Shown: one piece after another, positions 1-11,057 of the stretch
How the letters are laid out: each line of letters starts with the position of its first letter
How positions within the stretch are numbered: position 1 is the first letter of the stretch
Source: Nageia nagi
Taxonomy: Eukaryota > Pinophyta
Assembly (NCBI GenBank): GCA_050084985.1
Contig: JBITNC010000001.1
Coordinates: forward strand, 208,754,001-208,818,000
Reading direction: 5' to 3'
DNA length: 64,000 bases
Made by a program: the position numbers and the translations under genes
The notes under the pieces: model-generated
Seen by the model: the letters and a program-made list of their open reading frames with translations, nothing else
What the model was told of the DNA's origin: nothing
Databases searched by the model: none

Positions 1-341
1 AAGGAGAAAACTATCCATGTGGCTGAGAAAACAAGTGAGATGAAAGAGAAGAAATTTGTGAGATTTCCCATACCTCCAAGACATATCCTAAAAGACCTTG
101 TGGCAAAAGGGTTATTACAACCCTTACCTAAGCATGAAGAAGATCCTATAGTAGAAAGACCCATTTGGTATAAGGAAGATAGGTATTGTGAGTATCATCA
201 GACTAAGGGCCATGCTACTAATGGGTGTGGAAACCTTAGGGATAGAACAACATGGATTCTATGTGTGTCTGGTAAAGGTCAAAGATACAGGGGAAGAGCA
301 ACATGTCAATATGATTTTCCTTGAAGATGTTTACGAGGCTT
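1..341 (+). pseudogene. gag, 3' fragment (R1)
   Basis: This is the C-terminal part of the R-family Gag, a capsid/nucleocapsid-like structural protein. Visible are the basic stretch before the conserved PIPPRHILKDL block, the LLQPLPKHEEDP block, and a zinc-knuckle-like CEYHQTKGHATNGC (C-X2-H-X4-H-X4-C), the variant seen in Tat/Athila-type Gag proteins. A frame change follows the knuckle, near 250, where the R2 and R3 copies read RDRIQKLIE. The tail is fused by deletion to the PMD exon at about 342. Confidence 0.8.
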
Positions 342-2536
342 GTACTTCTCTACTCGTGCCTTCTCCTAATCGATCTATCTCTTAGCTTGGCAAAGCTGCT
401 CATAGAGGGCCTTGATCTCCTTATTAGCTGCCTGTAGGTCCTGATAGATCCTAGTATAATCTCCTCCTCTAAATCATAGATGACCTTGTAGCTCTCTAAT
501 CTCCTCATCCTTCTGACCAATTTGACCACGTAGCCTAGCCATCTCGACCTCAGGATCTATGACATAGCATAAACATATCATGTTAACCATTGGCATATCA
601 TATAAAGTAGAAAATCAAAGCAAAGAAAAAGAGAAAATAGGTTACCATCATCATCCTCATCATAGTATTCCTCCTCCCAATCTTTATCCATCTCATGCTT
701 AGGTTCATACTCATCCTGGTCTGGATCGATCTCCTCATTATCATCATGACGTACATCTAGAGATGTGTCATGAGCATATGTCAGACTACTCTCTCCTCCC
801 CACCCTCCTGTCATGAAGAGAGCATCCCATCTAGTCTATATGTCTCTTATGTCTTCATCCTCCCATGTATCATCACCTAAGTTGACATCATGAATACCTA
901 TGTGGTGAGGATAGTGTGTCCTCCACCAATCTAGATAGTCCTCTGTGTGATTAGGTCCATCTATGTCATCATTGACCCCATAGTTAGAGTCCTCACTAGG
1001 GGACTCCCAATCTGAGTCTCAATCAGGTACTGGCTCATAGTCCTCTGGGAGGTGCCTGCTACGGTAGTAGCACACCACTATCCTATAGTCATTTGGTATA
1101 CCCTATTGGAGGCTGAATTAATGGAGTACTCACTTTGGCCTGTATGGCTCCACTAGTGCCCTATGTGCCTGTATGTATGTAGGGTGTCTCACCCATGCCA
1201 TCTCCTGTATGTCCTCCTCCCACTCTAGTACACCTCCCTGATAGGGATGCTAGTATATCTACACCTCCTACAGTAGGTCAAACCATACCTGCCATCCCTC
1301 TAGGTCCATGCTAGGAAAATTTGGTCCCTCTATCATCACCCACCATTACCAGGTAGGTACATCATCTAGCTGGTCTAGTGGCAACATCATCAGTCTAGAA
1401 ATGATGATGTGATCATATGCCCACACCTACAGTATCATAGAATGAGCTACCTATCTCCCCCCTCTCTCCACCTCTGCAAAGTTATGGAGGTCATAATAGA
1501 GTTGTGCCAGTATCATGAGGCACCATGCATACTACTACCTGTGTGTCACCATGTCCTGTATGATAGGAACCATGCCTATAGGGAAGGTCTGACTACTCTT
1601 GTTTGGGTAGACAATAGCATCTAGAAGGTAGGCAATGAGGAGCCTCATCCGTAGGTCACCCCGTGCTAGAGGATACTATGACACATGTCTCACTAGGGAC
1701 ACACCCCTCTTCCTATGATTTTCTTCATCCAACCCTATCAACCATGTAGCCCATACCTCTACCTGTTCCAGGCTGGGAATAGGAACCATGTTCACTAGCC
1801 TCCCCCTGATAGGAAGTCTAGTGATCCTGTAGATATCCTCTAGTGTCACAGTGATCTCACCAGTTGAAAGGTGAAAGGTGTTGGAGTTTGGATACCACCA
1901 TTCCATCAAAGCCATTAGCATGTTGCAGTCATGAAACACATAATTAGCAAATATAAGGTAGCTAAAGGAAATGTCCTCTAGTATACTCTAGGCTTCATCA
2001 GTCTGTGGCCAATGTTGGGTAGTGGTGAAGGTGGCACTCTTATTGGATGGTCGCATAAGGTATGAACAATTCTACAAGAAAAGAGTGACAGAAAGTAAGT
2101 CAGTATCAGATATGAAACAAAAATGGCAAAAATAGTACTAGTAAAGAGGACCACCCATAGTCTAGATCAGGTAAAAAGGACCACCCACAGTCTAAACTAG
2201 GGTAGAAAGGACCACCAGTGGTCTTGTTTCCATGCATGAAGGTCGACAAAATTTAGGGTATAGGTTTGTATGGATGAGCATAGTATAGCCATGATACCAA
2301 AAATTCAAAAAATAGAATGAAAAGGTAAAAATGATGGGTTAGGGTATTCAACAGTAAAACCCTAGGGGCAATTTGGAAAATCAGTATGTAGGTAGCTAGA
2401 ATCTAAAGACAAGCAAAAGCATGGCAAGGAAAAGGTAAGAGATGCAATGTACCTAATGACTGGTAGGAGAAATAGCCACCAAGGTAGCTCTATGTCCATC
2501 CCAGTGTGTGATTGGTAGGTCCATAATGTACAACAT
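342..2536 (-). pseudogene. antisense plant-mobile-domain (PMD) gene, R1 copy
   Basis: The gene runs opposite to its host element. Inferred exons are 2453-2536 (28 codons), 646-2071 and a 3'-truncated last exon 342-556. Introns at 2072-2452 and 557-645 have GT...AG ends on the minus strand. Exon 2 carries the PMD core: ALMEWWYPNSNTFHL, GEITVTLEDIYRITRLPIRG, then EQVEVWATWL and RHVS. The acidic segment near 590-800 is rich in D and E. PMD proteins (MAIN/MAIL family in Arabidopsis) are nuclear proteins linked to silencing and genome stability, and PMDs also occur in transposable elements. Exon 1 ends in a TAG stop, further stops follow, and the end of the coiled-coil exon has been deleted. The PMD assignment is firm and the exon borders are inferred from consensus and from the three-copy comparison. 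Confidence 0.75.
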
Positions 2537-2670
2537 AGCAGTACAAGAAATATCACCTAGTGATAGTGACAAAATCACCAGCTAAACCTCTCTGACTTAG
2601 TCTCCCAAGCTCAAGGATACTTTTAGCTAGGAAAATGATAGTGTGACCAAATGAGGAAGGGTGGGTCCCC

Positions 2671-2677
2671 TTTTATA
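2671..2677 (-). promoter_or_regulatory. TATA box of the antisense PMD gene (R1)
   Basis: On the minus strand this reads TATAAAA, followed by GGGGACCC. It lies 135 bp upstream of the inferred PMD start at 2536, the same spacing as in R2 and R3. Confidence 0.55.
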
Positions 2678-3000
2678 GAAAGGTTAGGGCACACACTTCA
2701 AGAAAATTTTGATTTGAGCATTCGATGTACATGGACAAGCAACCAGGTATCAATCTAGAATCTAGGGGTGATTCGTAAGGACCTGATCTTCATAGTTTTT
2801 GATGAATCTTCAAGAAAAGGACCACTTGCAACCTTAAAAGAAGACCATCGATGTTCTAAGTCTACTATAAAGGACAACTCATGCTCCTTTATCTAGTAAA
2901 TTAGCTTATCCAAGTATCATGGGTACATCATAGGTGTTTGATCAATGTTATATCCAAGATAATATTACTTTGAATCTCACATTTGTAGGGTTGTATTATC

Positions 3001-3500
3001 AGCTTATCATGCCTATGGGTGGAGTTCCAGCTCCCATTATTAGCTTATCATGTCTATGAGTGGAGTTCTAGCTCCCATTATCAACTTATCATGTCTCTTG
3101 GTGGAGTCCTAGCTCCCACTATTAGCTTATCATGCCTATGGGTGGAGTCCCAGATCCCGTTATCAGCTGATCATACCTATGAGTGGAGTTCCAGCTCCCA
3201 TTATCAGCTTATCATGTCTATGAGTGGAGTTCTAGCTCCCATTATCAGCTTATCATGTCTCTTGGTGGAGTCCCAACTCCTGTTATCAGCTTATCATGCC
3301 TATTGATGGAGTCCTAGCTCCCATTATCAGCTTATCATGCCTATGGGTGGAGTTCCAACTCCTGTTATCAGCTCATCATGCCTATGGGTGGAGTTCCAGC
3401 TCCCGTTATCAGCTTATCATGTCTATGGGTGGAGTTCCAACTCCTATTATCAGTTTATCATGCCTCTTGGTGGAGTTTCAACTCCATCAGTTTATCATTA
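3001..3500 (+). repeat. 41-bp tandem repeat array (R1)
   Basis: There are about twelve imperfect copies of a 41-bp unit beginning AGCTTATCATGCCTATGGGT and ending in GCTCCCATTATT; for example, units start at 3001 and 3042. Because 41 is not a multiple of three, overlapping open frames arise by repetition. I do not regard them as genes. Confidence 0.9.
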
Positions 3501-3908
3501 TTTTGCAGAGTTCGGTTCTTATGCAATTGCAGCACACCTCTTGGTGCGAAGTCTCAATTGTGTGGAACTTAACTCTCCTCTATTAGCTTATCATGCCTCT
3601 TGGTGGAGTTTTAGCTCCATTAGTTTATCATTTGTTTTATGGAGTTCGGTTCTTATGGAACTGTAGCATACCTCTTGGTGCGAAGTCTCAGTTGTGTGGA
3701 ACTTAGCTCTCATGTATCAGCTTATCATTATTTTACAGAGTTTGGTTCTTATGCAACTACAACATACCTCTTGGTGCGAAGTCTCAGTTGTGTAGAACTT
3801 AGCTCTCCCCTATTAGCTTATCATTGTTTTGCAAAGTTTGGTTCTTATGCAACTATAGCATACCTCTTGGTGCGAAGTCTCAGTTGTATGGAACTTAGCT
3901 CTCCCCTA
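3501..3908 (+). repeat. 96-bp tandem repeat array (R1)
   Basis: There are about four copies of a roughly 96-bp unit with the words TTCGGTTCTTATGCAA, CACCTCTTGGTGCGAAG and GTGTGGAACTTAGCTCTC; units are phased at 3645, 3741 and 3837. CACCTCTTGGTG can form a small hairpin in each unit. Confidence 0.85.
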
Positions 3909-4130
3909 TGAGTGGTCATGGTTATCATGTCTTATCTTATGATGTGGTCATGTGTGTTGTCATGTGTTGTCATGTCTTGTCTTATGATGTGGTCATGTGT
4001 GTTGTCATGTGTTGTCATGTCTTGTCTTGTGATGTGGTCTTGTCAAGTTATCATCTGGTCATCATGTGTGGTCAAGTCATCTGTCAGGTCATTCTCATGT
4101 GTGTTGTCAGGTTTGTTGTCATGGGTCATT
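3909..4130 (+). repeat. TGTGTTGTCATG short-period repeat tract (R1)
   Basis: This is a tract of GTGGTCATGTGTGTTGTCATG-like words with a period of about 11 to 37 bp, between the 96-bp array and the PPT. It has G/T strand bias. The same tract is present in R2 and R3. Confidence 0.8.
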
Positions 4131-4395
4131 AGCATTGCGGTAAGATTATCATATTATCAGATATATCAGGCTATCACCTTCTATGGTAAAATGCAAGGGG
4201 CAAGCATGCCCAAGGTAATATCAAAAGGGAGTTTTCTCAACCTATATCTAGTACTAATAAGCTTTATCATGATGTTGTTTAAGTTTAGAATGGTTAGTGT
4301 TTATTATTGCTTATCAAATTATTTGCTATGATATTGTGTTTTTACTTTGAATGCAAAATCTCAACTCACCTCATGTTTCTTTTGATTTCACATCC

Positions 4396-4408
4396 AAAGT
4401 GGGGCATT
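4396..4408 (+). other. polypurine tract (R1)
   Basis: AAAGTGGGGCATT lies directly before the LTR start TGTTAACACA. It is the expected primer site for plus-strand DNA synthesis. R3 has the same AAAGTGGGGC; R2 has a C in place of the first G (AAACTGGGGC). Confidence 0.75.
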
Positions 4409-5238
4409 TGTTAACACATAAAAATGAAATTATGTTTTTAAATCAATAAATCAATGAAATATGCTTGGCCTAAATATATGTCTTGAATGTATTAAAGTGA
4501 TAATATCAACGTTTGTCTTGAATATGAATTTTATAATGATTATCTTGAATATTGCATGAATTATCTTGTTTATTGGTATGTTTATCTTGAATATTATGAA
4601 TTAGCCTTATTTATGTAGATGCATGCTAACCCATGGGTTGTATTATCTATTATCTATATAAATAAGGGATCTAATAGTAAGTCCACATAACAAGGATACA
4701 CATGATCCCGCATATGGTCTTGTAAGTGGCAACCCCTTAAGGTATCTCTTGCTACCGCTTACAAGGCTATGGTTTGTGTGCTTCCTTGTACGAGCAATCC
4801 TGACATCCATGATCTATTTTGATATCACACTCTTTGAGACATTCGTATTGAAGTTCTGGACTTGATCGAGAAGTTAAGAATCATCAAACGAAGACCGTCA
4901 ATGCTCCTTTTTGAACCAAAGAACATCACTGGTGCTCTTATATCACTAAAATGAACTGCCTGCAGTCCTCTTTTTGCATCTTCATAGGTCACTATGTTGT
5001 TGGAAAGGTAGCTTATTATCAGTACATCACCAATATCTTCATCTTTCATTGTTTGGTATGTTCCATGAGGTAAGTACACAAATTATAGTCTTGGTTGGTA
5101 CAATTACATTTTTGAATTAGTTATTTTGTTTATTACTATTTCGAATAACTTACTATCCATAGCTCAAATACAGATAATATTGAGTTTGTAGATATTTGCC
5201 TATTTATTTATTTGCATGCTCAATTTTATTTGTAAACA
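4409..5238 (+). repeat. R-family LTR, shared by R1 and R2
   Basis: This is an LTR of about 830 bp starting TGTTAACACA and ending TTGTAAACA, flanked by a PPT on the left and a PBS on the right. It holds a TATA box (CTATATAAATAAGGG, TATA at about 4656-4665). Near 4880-4975 it holds decayed copies of the CACCGRYGYTC-like motif. It serves as 3' LTR of R1 and 5' LTR of R2. Confidence 0.9.
4656..4665 (+). promoter_or_regulatory. TATA box of the R LTR promoter
   Basis: TATATAAATA lies within CTATATAAATAAGGG and is conserved in all four R LTRs of the window (also near 11326, 49812 and 56541). It is the likely core promoter for the retrotransposon transcript. Confidence 0.6.
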
Positions 5239-5240
5239 TT

Positions 5241-5258
5241 TGGTGAACCCAACGTGAA
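5241..5258 (+). other. primer binding site (R2)
   Basis: TGGTGAACCCAACGTGAA lies two bases after the LTR end. It starts with the TGG that pairs with the CCA end of a tRNA. R3 has TGGTGAACCTGACGTGAA, so the ancestral form was probably TGGTGAACCCGACGTGAA. I cannot name the primer tRNA with certainty. Confidence 0.7.
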
Positions 5259-5329
5259 TTGCACATCATTGTACTAAAACCCTAAAGGTTTTAGTTAAGA
5301 CTAATATCTATTTTGTGAGTGTTTTAGTC

Positions 5330-6543
5330 ATGGGTCAGCTCAAGTTATTCTTGCGTAATCTTTCAAACAGAGATTTGGATGAATTACTAGAAGAAATCAC
5401 ACATGATGATCTAGAAGGATCCAGAGGAATGCAAAATAGTGTTGAGGGTGACAATAGTAATTTTCAGGCTACTATAGAAGGTATGCAAAGGTAGATAGAT
5501 AGATTGGCAAGGGGATCAGCTCTGCCTAATGATTCTTTTGAATTTGGTAGTCCCTTATGTGATGAGATTCGTAGGCACATGCCACCATTCGACTACAAAG
5601 AGCCAAAATTTTGTAAGTTCAATGGTGAAGGAGATCTAAGAAGACATATACAAGGATTCAAGGATGAGTGCAAACTCAAAATTGTACAGATCAAAGATTG
5701 TAAGCTAAATTCTTTCCCTAGAGCTTGGAGGGAGAGGCTCAAGAATGGTTTTATGCTTTACCTGAAGGGTCCATCACATCATTTGAGGAATTCAGCAGTT
5801 TGTTCTTGGAGCAATATAAGCATAACATCAAGAAGGAGATTATGCTATTAGATTTATGCACTATCAAGCAAGGCAATGATGAGCAACTAGACAAATTTGT
5901 TGTAAGGTTTAAGAAGACATGGTAACAAGTGAAGATCAGATTAACAAAAAAGGAGATAAATAATATTTTTAAAGAAGCCATTATATCACCTTTGCAATCA
6001 CATGTTATCGATTATACACATCTTACATTTTCAGATATGACATATAAATTGTTAGAGAAAGAAAAAGTCCTTATGAAGCTAGGGCTTGTGAAGTATGGCA
6101 GTAGTGATAAGAAAAAAGCAAAGGATAAGAGATCACAATCACCAAAGAAGGAGAAAACTATCCATGTGGCTAAGAAGACAAGTGAGATGAAAGAAGAAAT
6201 TTGTGAGATTTCCCATACCTCCAAGACATATCCTAAAAGACCTTGTGGCAAAAGGGTTATTACAACCCTTACCTAAGCATGAAGAAGATCCTATAGCAGA
6301 AAGACCCATTTGGTATAAGGAAGATAGATATTGTGAGTATCATCAGACTAAGGGCCATGCTATATTGGGTGTGAAAACCTTAGGGATAGAATACAAAAGC
6401 TCATAGAAGATGGATTCTATGTGTGTCCGATAAAGGTCAAAGATACAAGGGAAGAGCAACATGTCAATATGATTTTCCTTGAAGATGTTTGTGAGGCTAG
6501 TACCAGTGGGAGCTCTAGGCCCTCTAGAGGTATCATTTGGTAG
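5330..6543 (+). pseudogene. gag (R2)
   Basis: The structural Gag begins at the ATG at 5330 (MGQLKLFLRNLSNRDLDELL), 72 bp past the PBS. Regions in order: a short N-terminal helix, a linker, a capsid-like part (YKEPKFCKFNGEGD, EWFYALPEGSITSFEEF, FLEQYKHNIKK, DEQLDKFVVRFKKTW), a basic linker, PIPPRHILKDL, and a knuckle region. The frame contains stops and at least two frameshifts (near 5690-5720 and 6200); the knuckle has lost its last cysteine (CEYHQTKGHAILG). The span is not a multiple of three. Capsid motifs resemble the retrotransposon gag family, and R3 (50492-51700) is the better preserved copy. Confidence 0.82.
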
Positions 6544-6929
6544 ATCAATATGCAAAAAAGAGAGAGAGAAAAGAAGCTAGCAGTCAGTTTAGGTCATTAA
6601 CGAATGTCATGGTCAAGAGATTAGGGGGCTTTAGGATGTCATAACAGGAGTGCCAATGTTGTATTTCATGTTAATAGGACCATTGGTGGTCCTCTTTTAG
6701 TGGAAAATAGGAGAAAGTCAAAAGATTCCAATTCCTCCCATAGCATGAGAACTCAGAATTTTAGGTCATGTCATTGGCATTTGTTTGCAGAAATCATAGA
6801 ACATCAATTTCATTCATCACAAGTACATGCACAAGAGCAAATCAAGTACCAAAATTTATGTTTCATATATATATCATGATCAAAATATTTTTGTTTATAA
6901 TACAACTAGATGAGATCACATAGAATGAC
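6544..6929. other. non-coding spacer between gag and antisense PMD 3' end (R2)
   Basis: I see no gene here. The spacer holds a near-perfect palindrome, AGGACCATTGGTGGTCCT, at 6676-6693. This whole spacer is missing from R1. Confidence 0.7.
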
Positions 6930-9196
6930 CTAGAATCTCCTACTAGAGCCCCCCTCCCCTACACTAGAGCTAGTAGCCCTGCTAGATGTGCCACCCCTGC
7001 ACCGTGCCTTGTACTTCTCTACTTGTGCCTTCTCCTCATCGATCTGTCTCTTGACCTGGCAAAGTTGCTCATAGAGGGCCTTGATCTCCTTGTTGGCTAC
7101 CTGTAGGTCCTGATAGATCCTAGTATAATCTCCTCCTCTGAATTGTAGATGACCTTGTAGCTCTCTAATCTCCTCATCCTTTTGATTGATTTGACCATGT
7201 AGCCTAGCCATCTTGACCTTAGGATCTATGACATAGCATAAACATATCATGTTAACCCTTGGCATATCATAAAAAGTAGAAAATCAAAGAAAAGCAAAAG
7301 AGAAAATAGGTTACCGTCATCATCCTCATTATAGTCTTCCTCCTCCCAATCTCTATCCATCTCATACTTAGGTTCATACTCATCCTGGTCTAGATCGGTC
7401 TCTTCATTATAATCATGACCTGCATCTAGAGATGTGTTACAAGCATATGTTAGACTACTCTCTCCTCCCCACCCTCCCACTGTGAAGGGAGCATCCCATC
7501 TAATCTGTATGTCTCCTATGTCTTCATCCTCCCATGTATCATCACCGTAGTCGACATCATGAATAACTATGTGGTGAGGATGGCATGTCCTCCACCAGTC
7601 TAGATAGTCCTCCATGTGATCAGGTCCATCTATGTCATCATCGACCCCATAGTCAAAGTCCTTGCTAGGGGACTCTGAATCTGAGTCCTAGTCAGGTACT
7701 GGCTCATAGTCCTCTAGGAGGTGCTTGCTATGGTAGTAGCGCACCACTATCCTGTAGTCATCCGGTATACCCTGCTAGAGGTTGAATTGATAGAGTACTT
7801 GATTTGGCCTATATGGCTCCACTAGTGCCCTATGTGCCTATACATATGTAGGGTGTCTCACCCATGCCATCTCCTGTATGTCCTCCTCCCACTCTAGTAC
7901 ACCTCCCTAATAGGGACTCTAGCATATTTGCACCTTGTACAATAGGTCAAACCATACCAACCATCCCTCTAGGTCCACAATAGGAAAATTTGGTCCCTCT
8001 ATCGTTGCCCACCATTACTAGGTAGGTACATCATCTGGCTGGTCTAGGGGCAACATCATCAGTGTAGAAATGATGATGTGATCATATGCCCACACTTGTA
8101 GTATCATAGAATGAGCTACCTATCTCTCCACCTCTGCAAAGCTATGGAGGTCATGATAGAGTTGTGCCAGTATCATGGGGCACCATGCATACTACTACTT
8201 ATGTGTCACCATGTCCTATATGATAGGAACCATGCCTACAGGGAAGGTCTCACTACTCTTATCCGGGTAGACAATAGCATTTAGAAGGTAGGTAATAAGG
8301 AGCCTCATCTGTAGGTCACCCCATGTTGGAGGATACTTTGACACATGTCTCACTAGGGACACACCCCTCTTCCTATGATTTACTTCATCCGACCCTGTGA
8401 ACCATGTAGCCCATACCTTTTCCTATTCTAGGCTGGGAACAGGAAACATGTTCACTAGCCTCCCCCTGATAGGAAGCCTAGTGATCCTATAGATATCCTC
8501 TAATGTCACAGTGATCTCACCAGTCAGAAGGTGAAAGGTGTTGGAGTTTGGATCCCACCTCTCCATCAAAGCCATTAGCATGTTGCAATCATGAAACACA
8601 TAATCAAAAAATGTAAGGTAGTTGAAGGAAATGTCCTTTAGTATACTCTGAGCTTCATCAATCTATGGCCACTATTGGGCAGTGGTGAATGCGACACTCT
8701 TGCCAGATTATCGCATAAGGTATGAATGATTTTGTAAGAAAAGAGTGACAAAAAGTAAGTTAGTATCAGATATGAAACAAAAATGGCAAAAATAGTACTG
8801 GTAAAGAGGACCACACATAGTCTAGATAAGGTAAAAAGGACCACCCATGGTCCAAACTAGGGTAGAAAGGACCACCAGCGGTCCTGTTTCAATGCATGAA
8901 GGTTGACAAAATTTGGGGTACAGGTTCGTATGGATGAGCATAATACAACCATGATACGAAAAATTTGAAAAATAGAATGAAAAGGTAAAAATGATGGGTT
9001 AGGGTATTCAATAGTAAAACCCTAGGGGCAATTTGGAAAACCAGTATGTAGGTAGCTTAAATCTGAAGATAAGTAAAAGCATGGCAAGGAAAAGGTAAGA
9101 GATGTAATGTACCTAATGATCGGTAGGAGAATCAGCCACCAAGGTAGCTCTGTGTCCATCCTGGCATGTGATTGGTAGGGCCATAATGTGTAGCAT
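6930..9196 (-). pseudogene. antisense plant-mobile-domain (PMD) gene, R2 copy
   Basis: By alignment with R1 and R3 the exons are 9113-9196, 7315-8731 and 6930-7225. The last exon encodes a coiled-coil-like segment (QINQKDEEIRELQGHLQF, YQDLQVANKEIKALYEQL) and ends in a Ser/Gly/Arg-rich tail (SSRRF). Exon 2 carries the PMD core and, near 7320-7620, an acidic region with DYLDWWRTCHPHHI. Damage: the last codon of exon 1 is TAG, the intron-1 acceptor AG has become AA, and there are several in-frame stops. The second intron (7226-7314, 89 bp) keeps GT...AG. Because it is antisense, the introns would not be removed from the element's own RNA. Confidence 0.78.
8838..8853. repeat. palindromic motif GGACCACCCATGGTCC in PMD intron 1 (R2)
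   Basis: The arms GGACCA/TGGTCC are perfect. A second copy, GGACCACCAGCGGTCC, lies at 8869-8884 and a decayed one near 8808. R1 and R3 hold the same set at matching places. Confidence 0.7.
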
Positions 9197-9330
9197 AGTA
9201 GTACAAGTAATATCACCTAGTGATAGCGACAAAATCACCAGCTAACCCTCTCTGACTTAGTCTCCCAAGCTCAAGGATACTTTTAGCTAGGAAAATGATA
9301 GTGTGACCAAATGAGGAAGGGTGGGGCCCC

Positions 9331-9337
9331 TTTTATA
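9331..9337 (-). promoter_or_regulatory. TATA box of the antisense PMD gene (R2)
   Basis: TATAAAAGGGGCCCC on the minus strand, 135 bp upstream of the inferred start at 9196. The position is conserved in R1 and R3. Confidence 0.55.
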
Positions 9338-9659
9338 GAAATATTAGGGCACACACTTCAAGACAAATTTTGATTTGAGCATTCAATGTATGTGGACAAG
9401 AAACTAGGTATCAATCTGGAATCCAGGTGTGATTCGTAGGGACCTGATCTTCATAGTTTTTTATGAATCTTCAAGAAAAGGACCACCTGTAGCCTTAGAA
9501 GAAGACCACCAGTGTTCTAAGTCTACCAGAAAGGACCACCTATGCTCCTTTATCCAATAAATTAGCTTATCTAAGTATCATGGGTACATCATAGGTGTTT
9601 GATCAATGTTATATCCAAGATAATATTACTTTGAATCTCACATTTGTAGGGTTGTATTA

Positions 9660-10160
9660 TCAGCTTATCATGCCTATGGGTGGAGTTCCAGCTCCCATTA
9701 TTAGCTTATCATGTCTATGAGTGGAGTTCTAGCTCCCATTATCAACTTATCATGTCTCTTGGTGGAGTCCTAGCTCCCACTATTAGCTTATCATGCCTAT
9801 GGGTGGAGTCCCAGATCTCGTTATCAGCTGATCATACCTATGGGTGGAGTTCCAGCTCCCATTATCAGCTTATCATGTCTATGAGTGGAGTCCTAGCTCC
9901 CATTATCAGCTTATCATGTCTCTTGGTGGAGTCCCAGCTCCTGTTATCAGCTTATCATGCCTATTGATGGAGTCCTAGTTCCCATTATCAGCTTATCATG
10001 CCTATGGGTGGAGTTCCAGCTCCTGTTATCAGCTCATCATGCCTATGGGTGGAGTTCCAGCTCCCGTTATCAGCTTATCATGTCTATGGGTGGAGTTCCA
10101 ACTCCTATTATCAGTTTATCATGCCTCTTGGTGGAGTTTCAACTCCATCAGTTTATCATT
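9660..10160 (+). repeat. 41-bp tandem repeat array (R2)
   Basis: Same unit as at 3001-3500 (AGCTTATCATGCCTATGGGT...), about twelve copies, and nearly identical to the R1 array in copy order. This shows R1 and R2 are very close relatives. Confidence 0.9.
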
Positions 10161-10568
10161 ATTTTGCAGAGTTCGGTTCTTATGCAATTGCAGCACACCT
10201 CTTGGTGCGAAGTCTCAATTGTGTGGAACTTAACTCTCCTCTATTAGCTTATCATGCCTCTTGGTGGAGTTTTAGCTCCATTAGTTTATCATTTGTTTTA
10301 TGGAGTTCGGTTCTTATGGAATTGTAGCACACCTCTTGGTGCGAAGTCTCAGTTGTGTGGAACTTAGCTCTCATGTATCAGCTTATCATTGTTTTGTGGA
10401 GTTCGATTCTTATGCAACTATAGCATACCTCTTGGTGTGAAGTCTCAATTATGTAGAACTTAGCTCTCCCCTATCAGCTTATCATTATTTTGTGGAGTTT
10501 GGTTCTTATGCAACTGCAGCATACCTCTTGGTGTGAAGTCTCAGTTGTATGGAAATTAGCTCTCCCCT
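10161..10568 (+). repeat. 96-bp tandem repeat array (R2)
   Basis: About four copies of the CACCTCTTGGTGCGAAG-containing unit, collinear with R1 3501-3908. Confidence 0.85.
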
Positions 10569-10790
10569 GTGAGTGGTCATGGTTATCATGTCTTGTCTTA
10601 TGATGTGGTCATGTGTGTTGTCATGTGTTGTCATGTCTTGTCTTGTGATGTTGTCATGTGTTGTCATGTCTTGTCTTATGATGTGGTCTTGTCAAGTTGT
10701 CGTTCGATCTTCATGTGTGGTCAAGTCATCTGTCAGGTCATTATCATGTGTGTTGTCAGGTTTGTTGTCATGGGTCATCAGCATTGTGGC
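10569..10790 (+). repeat. TGTGTTGTCATG short-period repeat tract (R2)
   Basis: Same G/T-biased tract as at 3909-4130, somewhat shorter. It is followed by the unique stretch before the PPT. Confidence 0.8.
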
Positions 10791-11044
10791 AAGATTATCA
10801 TATTATCAGATATATTAGGCTATCACCTTCCATGGTAAAATGCAAGGGGCAAGCATGCCCAAGGTAATATCAAAAGGGAGTTTTCTTAACCTATATCTAG
10901 TACTAATAAGCTTTATCATGATGTTGTTTAAGTTTAGAATGGTTAGTGTTTATTATTGCTTATCAAATTGTTTGCTATGATATTGTGTTTTTACTTTGAA
11001 TGCAAAATCTCAACTCACCTCATGTTTCTTTCGATTTCACATCC

Positions 11045-11057
11045 AAACTGGGGCATC
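11045..11057 (+). other. polypurine tract (R2)
   Basis: AAACTGGGGCATC directly before the LTR start. R1 and R3 have AAAGTGGGGC, so one G has been lost from the purine run here. Confidence 0.7.

Larger units (their letters stand above)
1..4408 (+). mobile_element. R1: internal region of a gag-only LTR retrotransposon, left end outside window
   Basis: This stretch matches the internal part of the R2 element base for base over most of its length: gag tail, antisense PMD gene, 41-bp repeats, 96-bp repeats, TGTCATG-rich tract, PPT. It runs directly into the LTR at 4409, which is also the 5' LTR of R2, so R1 and R2 share one LTR. The 5' LTR and most of gag lie outside the window. Compared with R2, R1 lacks about 511 bp (R2 6499-7009) between the gag tail and the last PMD exon. 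No reverse transcriptase or integrase sequence is present. Confidence 0.88.

Noticed and set aside
3019-3911. Long overlapping plus-strand open frames with YQLIMS/WSSSSH repeats (also 9680-10327)
   Set aside because: They come from a 41-bp tandem repeat lacking stops in all frames. 41 is not a multiple of three, so the frames rotate, and R3 does not keep them.
3908-4331. Val/Met/Cys-rich open frames (VVMCVVMCCHVLS)
   Set aside because: Translation of a TGTCATG short-period repeat; low complexity, no conserved start.
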